11,278 nt of DNA from Bdellovibrionales bacterium (GTDB lineage: Bacteria; Bdellovibrionota; JAFGOL01). Shown here in pieces: positions 1 to 7,097 of the stretch. The stretch covers positions 1 to 11,278 of the forward strand of contig JAKLHL010000037.1 in NCBI GenBank assembly GCA_022710165.1, given 5' to 3'. A program made the translations under genes and the position numbers. Under the pieces are notes generated by a model. That model was not told where the DNA came from, did no database searches, and saw only the letters and a list, made by a program, of their open reading frames with translations. The first letter of the stretch is position 1, and the number at the start of each line of letters is the position of its first letter.

Positions 1-1
1 A

Positions 2-73
2 TCTAACAATAATATTAATACCGCTAGACTTTTTGATGTTCCCGCAGATGTTAGGCTTTTTAAGAACTATTAA
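2..73 (+). other. Open reading frame tail ending at TAA 71-73; upstream gene end or frameshifted 5' part of the next gene
   Basis: The frame beginning at position 2 is open from the window edge to a TAA at 71-73. Its C-terminal residues, TARLFDVPADVRLFKNY, look like real protein. The overlapping frame of the following gene is T-rich and hydrophobic over the same bases and looks less natural. Either an upstream gene ends here, or this is the 5' part of the following gene: dropping one T from the TATTA at 68-72 would join it smoothly onto the next frame, reading KNYKNISVWERV. The sequence alone cannot decide between these two. Confidence 0.35.
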
Positions 74-2075
74 GAACATAAGTGTCTGGGAAAGAGTCAT
101 AACAGTAATGAAGGACAAAAGGCTTTTAGCGCTTAAAAATTTCAACAAGCAACTCACCAAAAAACAATCATACAACCTAATAATGTACCTCTGTGATGGA
201 GGCTTTGATGCTGAGTCAGTAATTAAAGTTGCCGATGATGTAAAATTCTTAAAAGACAAAGACCTATTAGGAATATTAGAAAAGCCAGTTAACAGAAAGT
301 TTACGCCTTCTGTAATGGATATAGTGGATCAAAAAAGTTCAGCTTCAAGATATGGATACCGTAGTCCAACAGCTGACCTGCCAGAGCCTAGTCCTGGCAA
401 TAGAAAATTGAATAATTTTTTAGACCCAGTGCTCAGAGAGGAAAAAGCAGTCGGGAAAAGATCGCCTTGGAGTAGTGCTGGCAGCACAATGCCATACAGA
501 GCTGAACCAAGCCTTTTTGGTCCAAGACCTTTCACTTCTGGGACAGGAGGTCTTACCGCCAGAACAGAGATGGATCGAATAATTTTCAGCAGTGTCCCTT
601 CATCTTATGCCAGCAAATTTACTTTTGTTAGAGACGCACTAAAAGACCCGGATAAATTTGATGTTCTAAACACATTCTTTGAAAGGTTAAGGTCAGAGTA
701 TGGCCTAACCGAGGACATGGTTGAAAGTCCAGCATTTAGACAAGTTATGCAAAAATGTGAAGATGCTCATAAAATACCAGGATTCGGAAAAAACAAAAAA
801 CAAGCATTAATAGATGCAAAAAGATCTTTAAAAGAATACCTAGAATCACTGCCTCAAAATAAAGGTAAAAAGATCACAGATCAAATGGTCAACGGCCTCT
901 TTAAGCCTCTTACAGATAAAAAAGCAATGGTCCTAGGAAAAGAAGAAACATCTATCATCGATGACATAGTATCACTAGATGACCTGGACCTTCAGGAAGC
1001 AATGTTAAATGATAATGCATATACAAAAGAATACGTACAAGCATTAAAGGAAAATGAAAACTTTAGAAAAAAGTTGATTAATGCTGGCTATAGAGATGAG
1101 CTTAAGAAGTTTATAGATAAAGACAAACCGGGGTTTTTGGAGCATTTTAAAAAATATGGCAACTTAAAAAAGAGTAATGCTGAGTCAGTGTTAAAAATCA
1201 TATACAACTTCTATGAAAAGGCTGACTTTGAAGAAGTAATAAGAATAAGTGTTTATAATTCTGACTCAATTCATATGCGAGCTGTCGATTTAGAGGAGTT
1301 TCTAAAAAATGCAAATTATGATCCAAAAAAATACTTAGACAAAATAAAAACATATAATCCTCACACACTCTATGTAAAGGACCTGGAACTTTTTGAGGAA
1401 ATAAAAAGAACAATCAATAGCCCGAATGGCTTAGAAATCTTTGGCTTTACAAGAAACCAGCATGATAATTCTGACATGATAAGAAGAGCATTGGGCTACC
1501 ATGATAAAGTTGTTGGCAATAGAAATGCTGTAGATAATGCTTTAGATATCAATTATCGAATAAAAGCAGAGCAAGATCCCATCTTAAGGAAAGGTTTAAG
1601 CGTCACTCTACAAGCCGAAAAAAATGATCTCAAAGCTTGGATAAAAAAAATTAATGACTGCCCAGACGTACTATGTATAGAAAATTACCTAAAATCTCTA
1701 GGAAGTTCTAGAACGGCGTCAGGAGGAGCAGAAACCGGAGAATTATTTAAGAATTTTGGTACAACTAGTGATCCTAACATAATCGTAGGACACCATAAAT
1801 TGAACGAAGAGCTAAGGCTAATCTATTTATTTAATAAAAAGCCTAGTAATGGGGTTCATATACACTTTGTTGAATTAATAGATACAAGCAAGAGCGGAAT
1901 CTTCTATGCTCTAATCACTAACCCAACAGAATTGGCTAAATTAGAAAAACAAGGGATCAGGGCCCTGAATATAAAAGTGATTCAACACAACCAGCAGGGA
2001 TATGAAATTTACATCAAGAACAATATGGCCTGGTTTGAGATCCTAGCAAACACCTTATGGGAAAAGGCCCTTTAA
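33..2075 (+). CDS. Large hypothetical protein, 5' end unresolved
   Basis: About 650-680 residues with no domain I recognise. The frame is open to the left edge, so the true start may lie outside the window. In-window candidates are TTG 33, ATG 36, ATG 48 and ATG 108, none with a convincing Shine-Dalgarno; sequence quality looks most protein-like from about position 75 on. There is no signal peptide or membrane segment in the visible part. Residues about 100-190 are Pro/Ser/Gly-rich and probably a linker. About 200-560 is charged and helical, rich in Lys, Asp and Glu. The last 90 or so residues look like a compact alpha/beta domain (GVHIHFVEL, IFYALITNP, GYEIYIKNN). The gene is much more AT-rich than the rest: 14 of 60 bases are G/C at 1021-1080, against 33 of 60 at 9181-9240 in pilR. 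Its stop lies 7 nt from the end of convergent tex. A fast-evolving or transferred gene is possible; no function is claimed. Confidence 0.75.
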   Translation: MMFPQMLGFLRTIKNISVWERVITVMKDKRLLALKNFNKQLTKKQSYNLIMYLCDGGFDAESVIKVADDVKFLKDKDLLGILEKPVNRKFTPSVMDIVDQKSSASRYGYRSPTADLPEPSPGNRKLNNFLDPVLREEKAVGKRSPWSSAGSTMPYRAEPSLFGPRPFTSGTGGLTARTEMDRIIFSSVPSSYASKFTFVRDALKDPDKFDVLNTFFERLRSEYGLTEDMVESPAFRQVMQKCEDAHKIPGFGKNKKQALIDAKRSLKEYLESLPQNKGKKITDQMVNGLFKPLTDKKAMVLGKEETSIIDDIVSLDDLDLQEAMLNDNAYTKEYVQALKENENFRKKLINAGYRDELKKFIDKDKPGFLEHFKKYGNLKKSNAESVLKIIYNFYEKADFEEVIRISVYNSDSIHMRAVDLEEFLKNANYDPKKYLDKIKTYNPHTLYVKDLELFEEIKRTINSPNGLEIFGFTRNQHDNSDMIRRALGYHDKVVGNRNAVDNALDINYRIKAEQDPILRKGLSVTLQAEKNDLKAWIKKINDCPDVLCIENYLKSLGSSRTASGGAETGELFKNFGTTSDPNIIVGHHKLNEELRLIYLFNKKPSNGVHIHFVELIDTSKSGIFYALITNPTELAKLEKQGIRALNIKVIQHNQQGYEIYIKNNMAWFEILANTLWEKAL

Positions 2076-2082
2076 ATAAATT

Positions 2083-4521
2083 TTACTTCTTTGTGACCTT
2101 ATTCCTTATGTCCATCAGCTTGGCAAAAGGTGAGTTTGGGTTCACTCTTGGCGCTGGCGGTTCTTTCCTTGGGGCCGGTCTGTTACTTTGCTGTTGAGGC
2201 CTGTTCGAACCTGTGTTGTACCTTTGCTGAGGCCTTGGCTGTTGCGGACGAGGTGTATGATCGTATATCTTTTCATCAAACATCTTTTGATAAGCGTCGT
2301 TCTTTGCCTTGGTCTTTTCTTTTGCCTCTTCCCTTATCTGATGATTGGCCTGTTTCATTGAAAGCGATATCTGTTTTTTAACAGTATCAACTTCAAGCAC
2401 CTTCACTTTTACTTCTGAACCTAAAGAAACAACCTCTCTTGGATCACGAACAGGGCCTCTGTCTGAAAGCTCAGAGATGTGTATAAGCCCGTCCACGTGG
2501 ACGCCTATATCTGCAAACACACCAAAGTTGGTTATATTACTTACCACGCCATTTATTATCATGCCGGGCTTAAGGTCCTCTATGCTGTTCAAGCCCTCGT
2601 GGAATTCAACTTTCTTGAAAACGCTTCTTGGGTCGCGTCCCGGTTTCTTAAGCTCCTCTATTACGTCCTTTACCGTATATTCGCCTATCTCGCTGACTAC
2701 CTGGGGATCGCTGAAAAGTTTTAAGACCTCTTCTTTGTTACCAAGTACAGAGTTAATTGCAACCCCTGCCTTTTGACAGATATTCTCTATGATGCCGTAT
2801 TTTTCTGGATGGACGGATGTATTGTCCAAAGGATTAACACCATCCCTTATCCTCAAGAAACCGGCACACTGCTCAAATATCTTTTCGCCAAGCTTTGAGA
2901 CCTTTAAAAGGTCCTGTCTTGTGTTGAACTTTCCATTCTTGGTCCTGTGCTCTACCACCGCCTTTGCAATGCCTGGGCCCACACCCGAAACATAGGATAG
3001 AAGATGAGGACTCGCTGTATTAAGGTCAACACCTACATAGTTAACACAATCCTCAACCACAGCCTCAAGACTTTCCTTAAGCTGTTTTTGATCTACGTCG
3101 TGCTGATACTGACCAACGCCTATGGACTTTGGATCTATCTTAACCAGCTCGGCCAATGGGTCCTGCAGTCTTCTTGCAATGCTCACAGCACCCCTAAAGG
3201 TTATATCAACACCTGGGAGTTCTTCCCTGGCCACATCAGAAGCACTGTATATTGAAGCACCAGCCTCGTTAACAACAACACATATTATCTTATCCTTTAG
3301 GTCGTTCTTTTTAAGGAATTCTGAAACGAACTTTTCTGTTTCCCTTGAAGCCGTACCGTTGCCTATAGAGATAGCCTCAACATTATGTTTTGTGCAAAGG
3401 TCCTTTAATACAGCCTCTGATTCTTCCGCCTTATTGTGAGGCTCTACAGGATATATGGTCGCATATTCCAAAAGCTCCCCACATTTTCCAGTAACGGTAA
3501 GCTTGCATCCAGTCCTAAAACCAGGATCCATACCAAGTATTATCTTTTCCCCAAGAGGCGACTGGAGCAGAAGGTCCTTGACGTTGTTAGAGAAGACCTT
3601 TATCGAGGCCTTATCCGCAAGCTCCTTGAGCTCTCCGAATATATCCGTCTCTATAGATGGGGCAAGGTAGTCCTTGTATGCGGACTCTATTGCCTTCACT
3701 ACAAGCGCAACGAATATTGATTTTGGGTTCTTAAGATAGACTGCCTTTATCATTTCAATACAAGGCTCTACTGCTGTCTCGACGCCAATTGAAAGCACCT
3801 TTTCATTAAAACCTCTTTGTACCGCAAGTACCCTGTGGGCGTTCTTTGGGTTAGTAAGGTTCTTTATAGGCTCCCTGTAATCAAAATATGTATCGAACTT
3901 TGAATGTTCCTCTTTGAACCTTGGAGCCTTCTTTGAATAGATAGACCCGCTGTTGAAAGTATGGTTCCTTAGGTTTTTCTTAAGCTCGACGTTGTGGGCT
4001 ATGGTCTCTATAACTATGTCAAGAGCATGCTCTACGACCTGCTCAGGTTCTGTAAGCTTCTTAAGAGGATCAAGGTACGCCCTTGCAAGCTTTAATATCT
4101 CTCCTTCCTCTATCCTTTGGTTCATTATTGTATCTGCAAAAGCATCAAGTCCAAGTTCCCTTGCAATGTCAGCCTTGGTCTTTTTCTTCTTCTTATAAGG
4201 AGCATAGATGTCTTCAAGCTCAAGTTTGTTATACGTAGTCAGTATCTTCGCCCTTAGTTCAGGGGTAAGCTTCTTTTGTTCATCTATCGCCTTTATTATC
4301 GTTTCCTGTCTATCCAGTATCTCAAGGATACGGTCACGCTCCAACAGTATGGTCCTAACATCCACCTCGTCCAGGCCGCCTGTCTGTTCTTTTCTGTATC
4401 TTGCTATGAATGCTACTGTAGCCCCGCCCGACGAAAGATCAAGGACCGCGTTAACCTTGTTAAAAGGTATCCCGACACCGTTAGCTATTCTTTCTACTAT
4501 TGGATGTACACCTTGGTTCAT
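2083..4521 (-). CDS. tex: Tex family S1 RNA-binding transcription accessory protein
   Basis: 812 residues; full-length Tex proteins are usually about 720-800. The domain order is classic. There is a helical Tex N-terminal region (about 1-320, with the hallmark LEDIYAPYKKKKKTKADIA at 102-120), then a YqgF/RNase H-like fold starting at IILGMDPGFRTG (327-338). A helix-hairpin-helix region follows around 502-558 (SGVGPGIAKAVVEHR), then an S1 domain at about 651-723 (IINGVVSNITNFGVFADIG, HISELSD). Tex binds nucleic acid and is linked to transcription and RNA quality control. After S1 comes a low-complexity tail (728-812) rich in Pro, Gln, Arg and Asn, ending in NPNSPFAKLMDIRNK. The start is ATG 4519-4521, 4 nt after the argF stop; only a weak GATGGG lies upstream, so translation probably relies on coupling. 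It is the last gene of the queH unit, and no terminator is visible beyond its stop. Confidence 0.96.
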   Translation of the reverse strand: MNQGVHPIVERIANGVGIPFNKVNAVLDLSSGGATVAFIARYRKEQTGGLDEVDVRTILLERDRILEILDRQETIIKAIDEQKKLTPELRAKILTTYNKLELEDIYAPYKKKKKTKADIARELGLDAFADTIMNQRIEEGEILKLARAYLDPLKKLTEPEQVVEHALDIVIETIAHNVELKKNLRNHTFNSGSIYSKKAPRFKEEHSKFDTYFDYREPIKNLTNPKNAHRVLAVQRGFNEKVLSIGVETAVEPCIEMIKAVYLKNPKSIFVALVVKAIESAYKDYLAPSIETDIFGELKELADKASIKVFSNNVKDLLLQSPLGEKIILGMDPGFRTGCKLTVTGKCGELLEYATIYPVEPHNKAEESEAVLKDLCTKHNVEAISIGNGTASRETEKFVSEFLKKNDLKDKIICVVVNEAGASIYSASDVAREELPGVDITFRGAVSIARRLQDPLAELVKIDPKSIGVGQYQHDVDQKQLKESLEAVVEDCVNYVGVDLNTASPHLLSYVSGVGPGIAKAVVEHRTKNGKFNTRQDLLKVSKLGEKIFEQCAGFLRIRDGVNPLDNTSVHPEKYGIIENICQKAGVAINSVLGNKEEVLKLFSDPQVVSEIGEYTVKDVIEELKKPGRDPRSVFKKVEFHEGLNSIEDLKPGMIINGVVSNITNFGVFADIGVHVDGLIHISELSDRGPVRDPREVVSLGSEVKVKVLEVDTVKKQISLSMKQANHQIREEAKEKTKAKNDAYQKMFDEKIYDHTPRPQQPRPQQRYNTGSNRPQQQSNRPAPRKEPPAPRVNPNSPFAKLMDIRNKVTKK

Positions 4522-4525
4522 AAAA

Positions 4526-5452
4526 CTATTTGCCCATCAAGAAGAGTACTATCGCTTTTTGAACGTGCAATCTGTTCTCTGCTTCGTCGAATATGACAGA
4601 GTTAGGACCGTCTATTACATCAGCTGTAACTTCTTCTGCCCTGTGTGCAGGAAGACAATGCATAAAGAAAGCGTCTTTCTTTGCAAGGCCAAAGAGTTCC
4701 TTGTTTACCTGATATGGTCTTAGCACCTTTTCTTTTGCTGTGAATTCAGCTTCCTGACCCATAGAAGCCCATACGTCGGTGTAAACAACGTCTGCATTCT
4801 TGCATGCTTCTTTTGGATCTGTTGTCACATTAACACTTCCGCCTGATTTAAGCGCAAGCTGTTTTGCCTTGTTAACAACGTCAGCGTTAACGGTCATGCT
4901 TGTTGGAGAAGCCACCCATACATGACATCCAAGTATGGCCCCGGTCAGCATCAAGGAGTGGGCCATGTTGTTCCCGTCTCCCACGTATGTGAACTTCAAC
5001 CCTTCAAGTTTTTTCCCTTTCTCATATGTGGTGTAATAATCGGTCAAGGCCTGACATGGATGGAGCAGGTCTGTAAGACCGTTTATAACAGGAACATTAC
5101 CGTATTTTGCAAGGTCCTCTACCTTTGAATGTTCAAAGGTACGGGCCATGATTATATCTACATAACGGGATAATACTCTCGCTGTATCTTCAATGTTCTC
5201 TCCTCTTCCAAGCTGAATATCCTTTGATGAAAGGAACAATGCAGAACCGCCCAACTGATACATGCCGACCTCAAAAGAGACCCTGGTCCTTGTTGATGAT
5301 TTTTCGAAGATCATCCCCATGGTCTTTCCAGCAAGGTAAGGAACGAATTTCCCGCTCTTTACTTCTCCTTTAACCCTTTTAGCCGTTTCAAAGATCTTGA
5401 TTATCTCTTCTTTACTAAAATCGTAGTCGCAGATAAGACTTCTGTTCTTCAT
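4526..5452 (-). CDS. argF: Ornithine carbamoyltransferase
   Basis: 308 residues, the normal length. The enzyme makes citrulline from ornithine and carbamoyl phosphate in the cytoplasm, in arginine synthesis (or, in reverse, arginine breakdown). The carbamoyl-phosphate signature STRTR is at 53-57, R104 is in MART, and HPCQ is at 131-134. The ornithine-side loop DVWASMGQ at 226-233 and the catalytic HCLPAHR at 265-271 are both intact. The SMG loop and HCLPAHR favour ornithine over aspartate or putrescine as acceptor. The ATG overlaps the upstream stop as ATGA, and GGGAG sits about 8 nt upstream, inside the end of the Lys-rich gene. No other arginine gene is in the window, so a biosynthetic rather than catabolic role is assumed. 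Confidence 0.95.
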   Translation of the reverse strand: MKNRSLICDYDFSKEEIIKIFETAKRVKGEVKSGKFVPYLAGKTMGMIFEKSSTRTRVSFEVGMYQLGGSALFLSSKDIQLGRGENIEDTARVLSRYVDIIMARTFEHSKVEDLAKYGNVPVINGLTDLLHPCQALTDYYTTYEKGKKLEGLKFTYVGDGNNMAHSLMLTGAILGCHVWVASPTSMTVNADVVNKAKQLALKSGGSVNVTTDPKEACKNADVVYTDVWASMGQEAEFTAKEKVLRPYQVNKELFGLAKKDAFFMHCLPAHRAEEVTADVIDGPNSVIFDEAENRLHVQKAIVLFLMGK

Positions 5453-5694
5453 TTTTGTACTCCCGTATTTTTAATTATTTTTTTAGTACTTTTCTTCTTT
5501 GATACTTTTTTCTTTTTGATCTTTTTCTTTTTTTTCTTCTTTGCTTTCTTTACCACTGGTTTTTTCACAAGTTCCCCTGGAGCAAGAGAGCTATCAAGGG
5601 TCTTATCAAGTTCTTCTGGACCAGGGACCTCTTGTGTTTGTCCGAACAAAAGGCAAGGCAGCATCGCCAGTATAATAACAAGGTAACGTTTCAT
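5449..5694 (-). CDS. Small exported protein with polylysine tail
   Basis: 81 residues, family not recognised. It opens with a clear signal peptide, MKRYLVIILAMLPCLLFG, probably cleaved before QTQEV. The Cys at 13 is not in a good lipobox. The mature part has a short acidic stretch (about 23-41: EELDKTLDSSLAPGEL) and then a tail where 22 of the last 39 residues are Lys, including runs of 7 and 4. A real gene is supported by a strong Shine-Dalgarno (AGGGAGG, 7 nt before ATG), the signal peptide, and ATGA overlaps at both ends (with queH and with argF). The tail could bind anionic surfaces such as nucleic acid, lipid or cell-wall polymers, or be simple low-complexity sequence; both are guesses. 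The coding strand has an 8-A run that could allow slippage. Confidence 0.8.
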   Translation of the reverse strand: MKRYLVIILAMLPCLLFGQTQEVPGPEELDKTLDSSLAPGELVKKPVVKKAKKKKKKKIKKKKVSKKKSTKKIIKNTGVQK

Positions 5695-6242
5695 TGTTTT
5701 GCCTCCCTGTCCTTTAGGCTATATATACAACCACAGTACTTCTGCAGATACAAGCCCTGCTTCTTTGCGAGCTCAAGCGTTTTCTTGAACCCGTCGTTCT
5801 TCTTAAAATCCATGGGGGTAAAAGAGACCCCATACTCATCACTAAGCTTTTGACCCGTCTTGAACACCATCTTTGTATCCTTATAAGGGGTCACAGTAAG
5901 TGTTGTCGTAATATATTTTATCTTGTTCTTTTTGGCAAACTCAAAGGCCCTTCTAAGCCTGAATTCAAAGCATTTTTCACATCTTTTGCCCCTTTCAGGC
6001 TCGTTCTCAAGCCCCTTTACCGCCTCGTTCCATGAATCAGGGTCATAATGATCCACGACGTAATTAACCCCCACAGCATCGCAGAGGTCCTCAAAACTTT
6101 GCTCTCTTTTTTTGTATTCTTCTTCAGGAGCGATGTTGGAATTGGAAAAAAAGCCCAAGAGCTCAAAATCATCCTTAAGCACCCTTAAAGGATAGGCAGA
6201 GCAAGGTCCGCAACAGGCGTGAATTAGCAGTTTTTCCTTCAT
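5691..6242 (-). CDS. queH: Epoxyqueuosine reductase QueH
   Basis: 183 residues, typical of the QueH (formerly DUF208) family, which reduces epoxyqueuosine to queuosine in tRNA and replaces the unrelated cobalamin-dependent QueG. Key cysteines are all present: HACCGPC (C10, C11, C14) at the N-terminus, C88 and C91 in KRCEKC, and C170 and C172 in YCGCIYS. In the family these bind an Fe-S cluster and a further metal site. TTTLTVTPYKD (112-122) is another conserved stretch. The start is ATG 6242, giving the standard short N-terminus MKEKLLIHACCG. This is the first gene of the leftward unit. A good promoter lies just upstream, with its -10 box only 10 nt from the ATG; the AGGG that could act as Shine-Dalgarno would then sit at or upstream of the transcription start. 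Confidence 0.95.
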   Translation of the reverse strand: MKEKLLIHACCGPCSAYPLRVLKDDFELLGFFSNSNIAPEEEYKKREQSFEDLCDAVGVNYVVDHYDPDSWNEAVKGLENEPERGKRCEKCFEFRLRRAFEFAKKNKIKYITTTLTVTPYKDTKMVFKTGQKLSDEYGVSFTPMDFKKNDGFKKTLELAKKQGLYLQKYCGCIYSLKDREAKQ

Positions 6243-6252
6243 TCAAGCCCTA

Positions 6253-6281
6253 CTTATAGTTAAGCCCCTGTTTAAGGTCAA
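6253..6281 (-). promoter_or_regulatory. Sigma-70-type promoter for queH unit
   Basis: Read on the minus strand: TTGACC (6281-6276), exactly 17 nt, TATAAG (6258-6253). Each box matches consensus at 5 of 6 bases with optimal spacing. Transcription would start around 6247-6245, leaving a 5' leader of only about 3-5 nt before the queH ATG at 6242. No sigma-54 -24/-12 element is visible here. Confidence 0.5.
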
Positions 6282-6296
6282 CTTAAGATTTGCCCT

Positions 6297-6325
6297 TTGC
6301 CAAAAATCGTCACTAGTGCTAGAAT
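6297..6325 (+). promoter_or_regulatory. Extended -10 sigma-70-type promoter for pil unit
   Basis: TTGCCA (6297-6302), exactly 17 nt, TAGAAT (6320-6325), each 5 of 6 to consensus. TG at 6317-6318 forms an extended -10. Transcription would start near 6331-6333, leaving about 3-5 nt before ATG 6336. This argues against translation from TTG 6297, which is part of the -35 box itself. No Shine-Dalgarno precedes either candidate start. Confidence 0.5.
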
Positions 6326-6335
6326 TAGCGCCAGT

Positions 6336-7097
6336 ATGGGTTTTGGGGAATCATTAAAGAGCCTTGTGCTATTCGGCCTTAAGAAAGGCTATGGAGAGGT
6401 CCACTTTGAAGAGGGCCGACTGCCGTTTATTGTCAACAGCAAGGGTCACAGGGCCGTAATAAACGGGGTAATGCCTTTAAACAAAGACCAGATATCTGAT
6501 GCAAAAAGGCTGTTCCTTAAAGGGAGTAATTACTCCACCATGCATATGTCGGGCCATGATTTCATGATAATAGACCTTGGCAGCGGCGTTGTTTTTAGAC
6601 AACTGCCTACAATTAAAAAACCAAAAAGCTACAATGCCAAACTCGCCAGTTCATGCCTGTCCAAAAAAGGCGCCATAGTATGCGTGTACAGCGACCAGCA
6701 TGAAAGGATATTCAATTCATACCAGACAGCCTCTATAGCTGTGAGTGAAAAGAAATTGGAAATGGCCGTTGTTGAGACCAGCAAGTACTATTGCCTGGAT
6801 AAAGGTCTTTCTAATGTGACGGACATATTCAGGCCCGATATGGAGCTTAACGTTGTGCTAAGGATAAGCGATCAAGCCTCTTTTGACTGCATCTTTTGTC
6901 CGGACTGCAGGGACAGGGATTCTGCAATGGCACTTAACGCCATAAGTTCAGAGAAGCTGGTGATAGCCGGGATAAGCCCTGACGTTAAGGACTGTTTTAG
7001 CACGAGCAACATAATATATGGGATAAAGGAAAGGCAAAAAGGAGCGGTCATATATCCTGAAGCTATAATAAAAAACCTAGAGGTAGAACATGCCTGA
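6336..7097 (+). CDS. PilT-like secretion ATPase homologue without catalytic motifs (probable pseudo-ATPase)
   Basis: 253 residues from ATG 6336, the start chosen because the promoter ends just before it and because a PilT-like N-terminus begins there (SLKSLVLFGLKKGYGEVHFEEGRLPFIV parallels the PilT opening). An in-frame TTG at 6297 would add 13 residues. Then come VINGVMPLN (PilT: V-x-G-x-x-x-PL) and GVVFRQLP (PilT: VFR-x-x-P), both at expected places. Where Walker A GPTGSGKST should be, GAIVCV is followed by YSDQHERIF. The Asp box region reads VVETSKYYC. The Walker B region aligns as FDCIFCPDCRDRDSAMALNA, with E lost but RD-x-x-x-x-x-AL kept. The His box becomes LVIAGISPD. The protein stops about 100 residues short of normal PilT. 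The reading frame is intact, so it is not an obvious pseudogene. It overlaps pilC by 8 nt. The family assignment rests on my alignment by eye. Confidence 0.7.
   Translation: MGFGESLKSLVLFGLKKGYGEVHFEEGRLPFIVNSKGHRAVINGVMPLNKDQISDAKRLFLKGSNYSTMHMSGHDFMIIDLGSGVVFRQLPTIKKPKSYNAKLASSCLSKKGAIVCVYSDQHERIFNSYQTASIAVSEKKLEMAVVETSKYYCLDKGLSNVTDIFRPDMELNVVLRISDQASFDCIFCPDCRDRDSAMALNAISSEKLVIAGISPDVKDCFSTSNIIYGIKERQKGAVIYPEAIIKNLEVEHA

Noticed and set aside
208..1189. The 13-base repeat as a CRISPR or mobile-element repeat
   Set aside because: There are only two copies, almost 1 kb apart, both in the same coding frame; a protein repeat explains them better.
2060..2075. AAAGG-C-CCTTT as a terminator between the orphan gene and tex
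   Set aside because: The inverted arms are separated by a single base, so no stable hairpin can form, and no T-run follows closely on either strand.
4208..4723. Long open frame on the plus strand across tex and argF
   Set aside because: It lies opposite two confidently identified genes; its Ser/Leu/Ile-rich translation is typical of an antisense shadow.
5461..5545. T-rich tract on the plus strand resembling terminator tails
   Set aside because: It is the complement of Lys codons in the small exported protein; no hairpin precedes it.
6297..6299. TTG as the start of the PilT-like gene
   Set aside because: It forms part of a good -35 box, has no Shine-Dalgarno at proper distance, and the family-like N-terminus begins at ATG 6336.
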